DNA from: Promethearchaeota archaeon
Lineage (GTDB): Archaea > Asgardarchaeota > Lokiarchaeia > Sigynarchaeales > SOKP01
Assembly: GCA_019894735.1 (NCBI GenBank)
Contig: JAGXOB010000059.1
Location: forward strand, 1-13,612
Length of the DNA stretch: 13,612 bases
Direction of reading: 5' to 3'
The position numbers and the translations under genes are program-made. The notes beneath the pieces are model-generated. The model saw nothing but the letters and a program-made list of their open reading frames with translations. It made no database searches and had not been told where the DNA came from. This document shows positions 7,468-13,612 of the stretch, in pieces; within the stretch, counting starts at the first letter, position 1; every line of letters starts with the position of its first letter.

Positions 7468-7875
7468 TTATTCTGATTTCTTTTTCAATAATTCTTTGAA
7501 CGGTAATGTAAGAAAATCTCCGACGATAAAAAGGATAAAAACTAACAATAAGAAAATCGTATCAAAACGTGCTCCATCAACTACTACATTAGGTAAAAAG
7601 ACTGCAAATATCCAAATTAATTTATAAATGAACTGAAATAGAAGTATAGGCATGTATTTGATGGGATCACGCAATCCCAAAATTGATAATAATCCAAAGG
7701 TAGTCCATATAGCCGCTGCAACCCCATAAATATATAAATCTTGAGCTGGTTGTGAAAATAGAGCTATCATAAAACTTGGTGCAATAAGCATTATTAATCC
7801 AATACTTAATGCTATAAGAATAGTTATGATATACATTATTTTCAACTTTAATTTAAGATCAATATTATCTAACAT
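7468..7875 (-). CDS. Small four-helix membrane protein, possibly BphX-like
   Basis: The 135-residue protein has four hydrophobic helices at about 13-36, 48-66, 75-95 and 104-124, and a lysine-rich C-terminus (KELLKKKSE) that should lie in the cytoplasm. The middle segment with DLYIYGVAAAIWTTFGLL and then LRDPIKYMPILLFQFIYK recalls small four-helix proteins of the BphX/DUF4345 kind, whose function is unknown. That family call rests on memory of the pattern and is uncertain. It is a single gene; a TATA-like stretch at 7901-7912 lies about 30 bases upstream, which suggests a very short leader. Confidence 0.65.
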   Translation of the reverse strand: MLDNIDLKLKLKIMYIITILIALSIGLIMLIAPSFMIALFSQPAQDLYIYGVAAAIWTTFGLLSILGLRDPIKYMPILLFQFIYKLIWIFAVFLPNVVVDGARFDTIFLLLVFILFIVGDFLTLPFKELLKKKSE

Positions 7876-7900
7876 GTAACTCTTTCACTTTTTTGTAATT

Positions 7901-7912
7901 TTTTTTATAATT
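7901..7912 (-). promoter_or_regulatory. TATA-like element before the four-helix membrane gene
   Basis: The minus strand reads AATTATAAAAAA, 26-37 bases before the ATG at 7875. At the usual spacing the transcript would begin only a few bases before the start codon. The surrounding DNA is very AT-rich, so chance is a real alternative. Confidence 0.3.
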
Positions 7913-8060
7913 GGATTATTATAATTTTGTTTTTTTTGCAATATAAACTTTTATACAAAATTGATAACAAAATTCTAGTTAAATAATATGTCAATATGCA
8001 TTTAGATATTATAGACATATATCGAATCGATCGTAAAAGAAGCGTTTCACGAACTTAATT

Positions 8061-9206
8061 ATGACAGAAAAATTGTATTGGAACCGACCTTATGACACTA
8101 GTTTTGAAGCAAAAATAATCGATATTGATAACGAGGGAATTATTTTAGATAAGACTCTTTTTTATCCTGAAGGAGGAAACCAAATTAGCGATAAAGGTGT
8201 AATTATTAGTAAGGGTAATACATTTAGTGTAGATCACGTGTCAAAGAGAGAAGAATTAATTGTACACCATGTCTCGGAACCTTTTGGTGAAAAGTTGAAA
8301 GTAGGTGATAAAGTTGTTGGTGAAATAGACTGGGAATATAGATATGGCATTATGCGAGCTCACTCTTCACAGCATGTTTTATCTGCAGTCTTTAAAAATC
8401 TTTTAGACATTGATACTATTCGGGCAAACATATCTTATGAAGATGTATCGATCCATATAAGTAGAAGCGTAAGTGAAAACGAGTTGAAAAACATTTTAAT
8501 CCATTTTTTTACCATGTGTACCATACAAAATCTGCAATTTCGCAGTAAGGTAGTGCCTCAGAATGAAATTAAAGATTTAAACGTTCAAATAAGAGGTGGA
8601 ATAACTACTGATACCGACCTTCGAATAATAGAAATAGAAGATTACGATATTAATTGCTGTGGAGGGACTCATCTTAGGAATTCATCAGAAATTGGGCCAT
8701 TCTATTTTTATGAGATCAAAAAGGGAAGGGAATTTAAGTATTTTGTAGGAAATAAAGCCATTAAGTTGCTTTCTAAACAAAATATTGATTCCGTTAGGTT
8801 AGCTGGAGTATTAAATATATCTGTTAAAAACCTTGTTGATACTCTTAAGACTCAAGTTTTCAAACTTCGAGAAGAAAATGAAATCTTGATAGCAAAAGCT
8901 TTAGAACTGATTGCCATCTCTCCGACTACCACTTTAAGAGGAATTAAAATTGGTGTGGTAAATTTCGAAGTAGACTATAAGTTATTATCAAAAGCCTTTA
9001 AGAATTTTCCTCATGACTATCTTTTAATAATGAAATCCGACAATAACAAAGTGCACATTCTTTCTAATAATGAAGTTTTCAAAGCAAACGAAATCATTAA
9101 TAAGTTAGTAAATAAGTTAGGGGGTAAAGGAGGCGGAAGTCCAAGATCAGCTCAAGCTACTTTAGATAATGAACCCGTCGAAATTATCTCAGAATTAAGT
9201 TTCTAA
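8061..9206 (+). CDS. alaX: Alanyl-tRNA editing protein AlaX-L
   Basis: This free-standing editing hydrolase resembles the C-terminal half of alanyl-tRNA synthetase and removes wrongly attached amino acids, chiefly serine, from tRNA-Ala. The 381 residues contain the N-terminal beta-barrel with FYPEGGNQ at 34-41, then the zinc site from H101 and H105 (HSSQH) and from C200 and H204 (CCGGTH). A coiled-coil-prone stretch lies at about 255-285, and a DHHA1-type C-terminal domain ends in the glycine-rich GGKGGGSPRSAQ. The extra C-terminal domain and the length indicate the long AlaX-L class, found in archaea and some other groups. The last 12 bases overlap the end of the opposing small zinc-protein gene. 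No clear ribosome site precedes the ATG. Function is well supported by motifs. Confidence 0.92.
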   Translation: MTEKLYWNRPYDTSFEAKIIDIDNEGIILDKTLFYPEGGNQISDKGVIISKGNTFSVDHVSKREELIVHHVSEPFGEKLKVGDKVVGEIDWEYRYGIMRAHSSQHVLSAVFKNLLDIDTIRANISYEDVSIHISRSVSENELKNILIHFFTMCTIQNLQFRSKVVPQNEIKDLNVQIRGGITTDTDLRIIEIEDYDINCCGGTHLRNSSEIGPFYFYEIKKGREFKYFVGNKAIKLLSKQNIDSVRLAGVLNISVKNLVDTLKTQVFKLREENEILIAKALELIAISPTTTLRGIKIGVVNFEVDYKLLSKAFKNFPHDYLLIMKSDNNKVHILSNNEVFKANEIINKLVNKLGGKGGGSPRSAQATLDNEPVEIISELSF

Positions 9207-9428
9207 CAATTTCATGGCTTTCTCAATGGTTAAATCCTTCAACTCTCGAGCTTTGGCATAATGGGCTCCACAAAACCATTCTGCATAGGGAGGATGTCCT
9301 ACCATATCATTTTCTTCCATCAATTTATCCCATTTATCGTCAGAAGGTCTTTTTTTAAAATATATTAATCCTCCTTCATCGGGATAATCTAATCTTTTAT
9401 CACATATACAACATACTGGGGGCTTCAT
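9195..9428 (-). CDS. Small putative zinc-binding protein, last gene of the SQ operon
   Basis: The 77-residue protein has a C6-x-x-C9 pair (CCICDKRL) near the N-terminus and a C53-x-x-H56 pair (WFCGAHYAK) 44 residues later, which together could hold one zinc ion. Between them is GLIYFKKRPSDDKWD and an acidic stretch, and a short charged helix ends the protein. I do not recognise a named family. It starts 13 bases after the glycosidase stop and so is probably on the same transcript. Its stop codon lies inside the end of the opposing editing-protein gene, a 12-base tail-to-tail overlap. It could be a regulator or chaperone, or simply a neighbour unrelated to sugar use. Confidence 0.7.
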   Translation of the reverse strand: MKPPVCCICDKRLDYPDEGGLIYFKKRPSDDKWDKLMEENDMVGHPPYAEWFCGAHYAKARELKDLTIEKAMKLLET

Positions 9429-9441
9429 TTTAATTATAACA

Positions 9442-11418
9442 TTATTTAATTATTTTTAAACTTTCGAATAAATCTGAGAACTTCGAACCTTTTTTATAAA
9501 ACACAGGTGGTTTGCCTAGAGGTGCATCTACAGAAACCCAACCTCCTTGATATTCATCACTACTCCACAAATGAATCCAATAATCTTTTGGTAAATAGAT
9601 TTTCCACGTTACTTGATCTGGTTCAATTACAGGGGCAATAAGTAAATCAGGTCCAAGCATGTATTGATATTTTAAATCACGGAGCTTAGGGTCGTTTTCG
9701 TAATGTAAAAAACATCCTCTAAAGGGACTTATCCCGCTTTTTTGATATTCTTCAGAAAGATATAGTAAGTATGGTTTGAGGTGAACATGCACATCTACCA
9801 TTTTGGCAAAGTGTTCAAGGGTTTCTTCGTCGTAATCAAATTGCAAATTATCGAACGGTTTAATACTTTCGTGAGTACGCATAACTGAAGTAAAAACACT
9901 AGCCTCTGTCCATCGCATAAACATTTCTTTGGTTCTAACATAGTTTTCGAGACTATGAAATCCACCGATATCATAATGGTAATATCCTATCGCGCAGATT
10001 CCGAGTGAGATACATGGCGGGATAACAGTTCCCAAACCATCACCCAAACTCCAATCTATGAGTTGATCCCCAGCCCAAACTAAAGTGGTGTATTTTGAAA
10101 CGTTTGAATATCCTGCTCTTGTAAAAAATACAATTTCTCCCAAAGTATTCGTTTCTTTAAGAGCTTCATAATTAGCCTGAGCAAATACAACTGGAAACTT
10201 ATTGTGAAAAGTCTCGGGATTTTCACCAGAATGTAAAATTGTATCGATTGGAAGATATTCTCCGTAATCTGCCATCCATCCCGACAACCCAATCTTTATC
10301 ATTTTTTCTTTAACAATTTCTTTAAACCAATGAATAGTTTCTGGATTGCTGAGATCAAGCATAGATTTTTCTCCGCTATCAGTGATGATTTTGTATTGAT
10401 TTCCGTCGATATCTTTAATGGTTAAACCTTTATTGAGGGCGTCTTGGTATTGTTCTTCCCCTTTAGCAAGCATGGAATTGTTGTAACCTAAATATTTTAT
10501 ACCCCTAGCATTTAAACTTTTTATGTAGTTCGGTAAATCAGGGTATAAATCCTCGTCGTATTCCCAGTTCCAAATTAACCTCTTCTGGGCACCTTGCATA
10601 TGAATTCCTTGCCAGTCTTGACACCACACTGCAGCAATTTTAACTTTTTTTTCAAGACAAGTTTGTATTTTTTGTTCAACTACATCTTTGCCACCTTGAA
10701 TTCCTAACCAAACTCCATCGTAGGCCCAATCGGGTAATACAGGTTGAATTCCCAACAACTTTGAAAGGTTGCTTACAGTTTCAAGAGTAGAATCGTATTT
10801 TCCAATTGTGATCTCTTCAGGTACGCTCCAAATATACAGTTCATGAAAATTATCATCCGTAAAATTAAACTTCGCATAACTAGTGCTATTCGAGTGAAAA
10901 AAATAGTTTTGAGACGAGACAAATGTAGGTTGTGGATGATAGGTCGTATACCAATCTCCAGTTATAGGTGGATCTCCACGCCCAACTCCTTGCTCCTCGA
11001 CCCATAAGGGAACTTCTTTACCCCTAAAATTAACTTCTGAAAATTGTTCTCCACACCCATAAATCGCTTCATTTGGATCAGCTTGAATGGTCATCCAAAA
11101 TCGATTAGTTTCTAGGTTTGGGCAATCAAAACGCATTTTGAGGTGATTTTTCTCCACAAAAAAGGTGACTTTTAATATTTCCTCATCAGAATTGAATTCC
11201 ATAATTATTTTATTTTCATCTTTAGATAAAATAGTGAACTTCTTTAAAGGAATTTCAGTTATTTCTTTCTCCCTAATTTTGAATTGACCGTGCTGCTCTT
11301 TATAGCTTGCTTTACCTTTTCCTATTTTAAAACAAGGAGCATCTTGATTGTGTGTTAAAAACAAATAATCCTTAAAACTCAGATTAAAACCGTTATCTAA
11401 CTGTTCAAAGTATAACAT
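9442..11418 (-). CDS. yihQ: GH31 sulfoquinovosidase (YihQ-like)
   Basis: The 658-residue glycosidase should release sulfoquinovose (SQ) from SQ-glycerol and related glycosides by a retaining mechanism. It follows E. coli YihQ closely as I recall that sequence: GIQGGKDVVEQK, WCQDWQGI, GWMADYGEYLP, WAGDQLIDWSLGDGL, SVMRTHE and LKYQYMLGPDLLIAPV all have direct counterparts. The nucleophile is D384 and the acid/base D451. The sulfonate-binding residues Q267, R280 and W283 match YihQ Q288, R301 and W304 at a constant offset of 21. The fourth, YihQ Y508, is F487 here, as in ordinary GH31 enzymes. There is no signal peptide, so it acts in the cytoplasm. The gene starts 16 bases after the isomerase stop. 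The GH31 family is certain; SQ specificity is very likely. Confidence 0.9.
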   Translation of the reverse strand: MLYFEQLDNGFNLSFKDYLFLTHNQDAPCFKIGKGKASYKEQHGQFKIREKEITEIPLKKFTILSKDENKIIMEFNSDEEILKVTFFVEKNHLKMRFDCPNLETNRFWMTIQADPNEAIYGCGEQFSEVNFRGKEVPLWVEEQGVGRGDPPITGDWYTTYHPQPTFVSSQNYFFHSNSTSYAKFNFTDDNFHELYIWSVPEEITIGKYDSTLETVSNLSKLLGIQPVLPDWAYDGVWLGIQGGKDVVEQKIQTCLEKKVKIAAVWCQDWQGIHMQGAQKRLIWNWEYDEDLYPDLPNYIKSLNARGIKYLGYNNSMLAKGEEQYQDALNKGLTIKDIDGNQYKIITDSGEKSMLDLSNPETIHWFKEIVKEKMIKIGLSGWMADYGEYLPIDTILHSGENPETFHNKFPVVFAQANYEALKETNTLGEIVFFTRAGYSNVSKYTTLVWAGDQLIDWSLGDGLGTVIPPCISLGICAIGYYHYDIGGFHSLENYVRTKEMFMRWTEASVFTSVMRTHESIKPFDNLQFDYDEETLEHFAKMVDVHVHLKPYLLYLSEEYQKSGISPFRGCFLHYENDPKLRDLKYQYMLGPDLLIAPVIEPDQVTWKIYLPKDYWIHLWSSDEYQGGWVSVDAPLGKPPVFYKKGSKFSDLFESLKIIK

Positions 11419-11434
11419 TATCTCTCTTAGTTTG

Positions 11435-12751
11435 CTATTTTATTATATTCCATCCTTGTAATTTAGCAAAAATCTCCAAAGGTTTTATAAATTCTCCATA
11501 AACGACTGATATGTGATGAGCTATACCATTCTGAATTATTTTGTCAAGAACATTCCTAATATTATCTTCAAACGTTACTTTAACATAAGTTCCCTTAAGA
11601 TCTTTATCCATGGGAATACCTTTTCCTTTCTGCAAAAATATTCTATACTCTCCAGGGGCGTAATCAATTCGTAACAACGAGATTTCTCCAGACTTCATCA
11701 CAAAGTCAGCAGTTACGCCTTTTCCTCCTGCAAAATAATTATCTAACGATCTATTACACTTCCCATCCCATAAGTTGCAAGCTGCAACACCGCAATGCCA
11801 TAATAATCCGTAATTTTCCTTAAGATCTACTTGGGAAAAATCAGCCAAGAACGGCGTTTCACCACCTATAGCTTTATGGGCTAACATCGAGAGAGATCCT
11901 AACAAATCACCTTCGCAAGTTAAAATCCTTCCTTCTGATTGCAAAACTGACATTGCTGCACATGGCGAAATGCCAAAATCTCCCGCAAATTCTGGCCAAC
12001 ACCTGACAGCAAGAGTTCCTAATTGATATTTATCCATGAAGCCTTCAAATTTTTCTGTAAGTTCTGCAACCTTGGTAGTTTGTTGTTCTGTGATATCAGA
12101 TACATCAAAAATAGATTTGATTTGTTGTACCCGTTTCTCTACCTTATCGGAACCGACTTCAAAGTTGTAAACTTCCTCTAACTCGAAATGATCAACGAGA
12201 ACTCCTAACTGTTTGTATAAATCCAACTCGTCTACATCTAAGTTAAAAAATCCCTTGGCTCTATACCCAATTATTCCTATTCGATTTGTCGAAAAAGCTT
12301 TCACTATTCGAATTGCATTTAACCAATCTTTATCGATGTGGTCACCAATTACTACTTGGTAATTTTTTACGCCAGCTTTATACAAATTACTCGTGTTTAA
12401 ATTAATTCCACAAATAGAATTTAGTCGAATTTTTCCACCGTCGTAGGGTAATTCTTCTAACCCCCACAATAAAATAGGTTTTTTGATAACCTTGTTCAAT
12501 TCTAAAATTAAATGTCCTAATGCGAAAGTTCCACTAATACACACTAAAGCATCTATTTCTTTGGAAGCCATTCTATGAGCGGCGTTTTGAGCGTTGTCTA
12601 TTTCGATAACCAAATCCTCTACGATTTCCCATTGAACATGTTCTATTTTTTTCAGATCTTCTTTAATTTTGCTGTAAATTTCAGCAGCTGCTTTATAATC
12701 AAAAGTTTTACGAGCTATACAAACTAAACCAACACGAATTTCTTGTTTCAA
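11435..12751 (-). CDS. sftI: L-fucose-isomerase-family sugar isomerase, likely SQ isomerase
   Basis: The 438-residue protein shows the L-fucose/L-arabinose isomerase pattern. A Rossmann-like N-terminal part includes VGLVCIARKTFDY, DALVCISGTFALGH and KPILLWGLEELP. The manganese-site candidates come later: E254 (RCWPEF), D282 (CEGDLLGS) and H412-H413 (AHHISVVYG). It would interconvert an aldose and a ketose. Between a sulfoquinovosidase and a transaldolase, the expected reaction is SQ to 6-deoxy-6-sulfofructose, as for SftI of the sulfo-TAL pathway, which I recall as belonging to this family. The start is TTG at 12751; a strong purine-rich ribosome site (AAGGAGCGAGG, 12760-12770) lies 8 bases upstream and no nearer ATG exists. 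A fucose or other deoxysugar isomerase is the alternative. Confidence 0.8.
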   Translation of the reverse strand: MKQEIRVGLVCIARKTFDYKAAAEIYSKIKEDLKKIEHVQWEIVEDLVIEIDNAQNAAHRMASKEIDALVCISGTFALGHLILELNKVIKKPILLWGLEELPYDGGKIRLNSICGINLNTSNLYKAGVKNYQVVIGDHIDKDWLNAIRIVKAFSTNRIGIIGYRAKGFFNLDVDELDLYKQLGVLVDHFELEEVYNFEVGSDKVEKRVQQIKSIFDVSDITEQQTTKVAELTEKFEGFMDKYQLGTLAVRCWPEFAGDFGISPCAAMSVLQSEGRILTCEGDLLGSLSMLAHKAIGGETPFLADFSQVDLKENYGLLWHCGVAACNLWDGKCNRSLDNYFAGGKGVTADFVMKSGEISLLRIDYAPGEYRIFLQKGKGIPMDKDLKGTYVKVTFEDNIRNVLDKIIQNGIAHHISVVYGEFIKPLEIFAKLQGWNIIK

Positions 12752-12759
12752 TTTAAAAA

Positions 12760-12770
12760 CCTCGCTCCTT
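12760..12770 (-). promoter_or_regulatory. Ribosome-binding site that fixes the TTG start of the isomerase
   Basis: The minus strand reads AAGGAGCGAGG in the 21-base gap between the transaldolase stop and the isomerase start. It contains both GGAG and GAGG and sits about 8 bases before the TTG at 12751. It justifies accepting a TTG start for this gene. Confidence 0.55.
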
Positions 12771-12772
12771 TT

Positions 12773-13441
12773 TTAAAGCGTTCCTAGTTCTGTATCGTCC
12801 CAAGCATCTTGAAAGATTTTTAACCCTTTATCGGTGAATGGGTGTTCAAAACTATCTTTATACACTTGAAATCCTGCCGTAACAATATTCGCTCCAGCAC
12901 GAGCAGCATCAACAATTTGCTTACCATTTCTTACAGCAGCTATTATCACTTCAGTGGTAAAATCGTAATTTCGATAAATTTGCATGATATCCGAGATTAA
13001 AAGTTCACAATCTACACCTGAGCCTTCTTGCCATCCAATAAAAGGGGAACAATATGCTGCTCCGATTCTTCCGACCTGTAAGGCTTGAGACGTTGTAAAA
13101 ACTAAGGTAACATTAACTTTTATGCTTGCTTCTACTAACTCTTTAGTAGCAATTAACCCTTGCTCTGTACATGGGATTTTTATTACAAAATTAGATGATA
13201 ATTTAGCAATGCCTTTTGCTGCAGTAATCATCTCTTTTGCATTATCTAAGTGTGGATCAACCTCAACTGAGATTGGGAAGTCGATATCTTTAAACTCTTC
13301 AGCAAATTCTTTTACCACATTATAGAAAGATTTACCTGATGTTTTTACATGCTTCGGATTGGATGTTACTCCATCAACGCCCCAATTCTTTAAGGCATAT
13401 TTAATTTCGTCCATCTTTGCACTGTCTAAAAAATACTTCAT
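12773..13441 (-). CDS. sftT: Fructose-6-phosphate-aldolase-like transaldolase, likely SftT
   Basis: This 222-residue class I aldolase/transaldolase belongs to the small FSA/TalC group. Visible sites are D6 (FLDSA), N28 in VTSNPKH, E60 (ISVEVDPHLDNA), the Schiff-base lysine K88 in NFVIKIPCTEQGL, and R171 in AAVRNGKQI. The SNPKH and IKIPCTE segments, and the long tail with FQVYKDSFEHPFTDKGL, resemble as I recall the 6-deoxy-6-sulfofructose transaldolase SftT of Bacillus more than ordinary FSA. It would move the dihydroxyacetone unit of sulfofructose to glyceraldehyde-3-phosphate, giving fructose-6-phosphate and sulfolactaldehyde. It is the first gene of the operon; the ATG at 13441 has AAGGAAG upstream at 13451-13457. 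A plain transaldolase or aldolase role is possible, but the operon makes the sulfosugar reading stronger. Confidence 0.85.
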   Translation of the reverse strand: MKYFLDSAKMDEIKYALKNWGVDGVTSNPKHVKTSGKSFYNVVKEFAEEFKDIDFPISVEVDPHLDNAKEMITAAKGIAKLSSNFVIKIPCTEQGLIATKELVEASIKVNVTLVFTTSQALQVGRIGAAYCSPFIGWQEGSGVDCELLISDIMQIYRNYDFTTEVIIAAVRNGKQIVDAARAGANIVTAGFQVYKDSFEHPFTDKGLKIFQDAWDDTELGTL

Positions 13442-13504
13442 AACTTTATTCTTCCTTGTTTTAATTTAGTGTTAAATTTATTTTTGAAAAGGCATTATTG
13501 ATAT

Positions 13505-13520
13505 TAAATTTATATTATAA
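13505..13520. promoter_or_regulatory. TATA-rich divergent promoter for the SQ operon and the next gene
   Basis: An AT-only block, AAATTTATATTATAA, lies in the 103-base gap between divergent starts. On the minus strand TATAAATTT is about 65-73 bases before the transaldolase ATG, which would leave a leader of about 40 bases holding its AAGGAAG ribosome site. On the plus strand TTTATATTATA is 26-36 bases before the ATG at 13545, which would give a nearly leaderless mRNA. The element is typical for archaea but is a motif match only. Confidence 0.35.
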
Positions 13521-13544
13521 TGAAGTATAAGCGAATGATGTAAT

Positions 13545-13612
13545 ATGGATATTGAAAAATTTCTTAACGACATTCTAGGCGTAATTAATGGGCAAAGAGC
13601 GTGGGATTGGGT
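13545..13612 (+). CDS. Start of an unidentified gene (cut by window edge)
   Basis: An ATG at 13545, with an in-frame stop at 13536-13538 just before it, opens a frame of 22 codons that runs off the window. It begins MDIEKFLNDILGVINGQRAW. This is too short to identify. Its start faces the transaldolase start across a shared TATA-rich gap, so it may be regulated with the SQ operon. The N-terminus does not look like a Rossmann-type dehydrogenase or a membrane protein. Confidence 0.45.
   Translation, partial: MDIEKFLNDILGVINGQRAWDW

Noticed and set aside
10080..10292. Minus-strand open frame of 70 codons inside the glycosidase gene
   Set aside because: It is in another frame of the same strand within a well-supported GH31 gene, with no motif or ribosome site.
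13122..13325. Plus-strand open frame of 67 codons opposite the transaldolase
   Set aside because: It is antisense to a gene with intact catalytic motifs and shows no sign of coding on its own.
11435..13441. Reading the isomerase and transaldolase as a fucose-use pathway
   Set aside because: Fucose use would need a fuculose kinase and a class II fuculose-phosphate aldolase; neither is present, while the YihQ-like glycosidase and FSA-like transaldolase fit sulfoquinovose.

Overview
The window looks like a piece of an AT-rich archaeal chromosome. The signs are GGTG-type Shine-Dalgarno sites (AAGGTGAT at 935-942, AAAGGTG at 1616-1622), archaeal-style TATA boxes close to starts, T-rich transcript ends, a long alanyl-tRNA editing protein of the AlaX-L type, and many small lineage-specific membrane proteins. 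The overall style resembles Asgard archaea of the Lokiarchaeia kind, but that placement is an impression. No rRNA, tRNA, CRISPR array, insertion sequence or phage gene was seen.

Layout. Bases 1-352 (minus) hold the N-terminal part of an MFS exporter-type transporter cut by the window edge. Bases 456-1610 (minus) hold two tightly coupled unknown membrane proteins. Bases 1842-3101 (plus) encode an M28 metallopeptidase with membrane helices inside the catalytic domain. Bases 3159-4571 (minus) encode a GPH-family (MelB-like) sugar/cation symporter, divergent from a sulfatase at 4712-6010 (plus). An HD-domain protein follows at 6051-7358 (plus). A four-helix membrane protein is at 7468-7875 (minus) and an AlaX-L editing hydrolase at 8061-9206 (plus).

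The most notable part is 9195-13441 (minus), a compact four-gene operon. In transcription order it encodes a fructose-6-phosphate-aldolase-like transaldolase, an L-fucose-isomerase-family sugar isomerase, a GH31 glycosidase very close to the sulfoquinovosidase YihQ, and a small CxxC/CxxH putative zinc protein. The first three are the core of the transaldolase version of sulfoglycolysis (sulfo-TAL). The glycosidase frees sulfoquinovose (SQ) from SQ glycosides, the isomerase makes 6-deoxy-6-sulfofructose, and the transaldolase moves its three-carbon head onto glyceraldehyde-3-phosphate, giving fructose-6-phosphate and sulfolactaldehyde. No kinase is needed, and none is present. An enzyme that disposes of sulfolactaldehyde and a sulfonate exporter are not visible; they may lie beyond 13612, where a divergent gene begins at 13545, or elsewhere.

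The GPH symporter and the sulfatase, which has no signal peptide, form a possible second sulfated-sugar module about 5 kb away. The symporter belongs to the same broad superfamily as the bacterial YihO/YihP transporters, so it is a candidate importer for the SQ operon, but the link is inference. No gene-free stretch exceeds 300 bases; the longest gap is 1611-1841.
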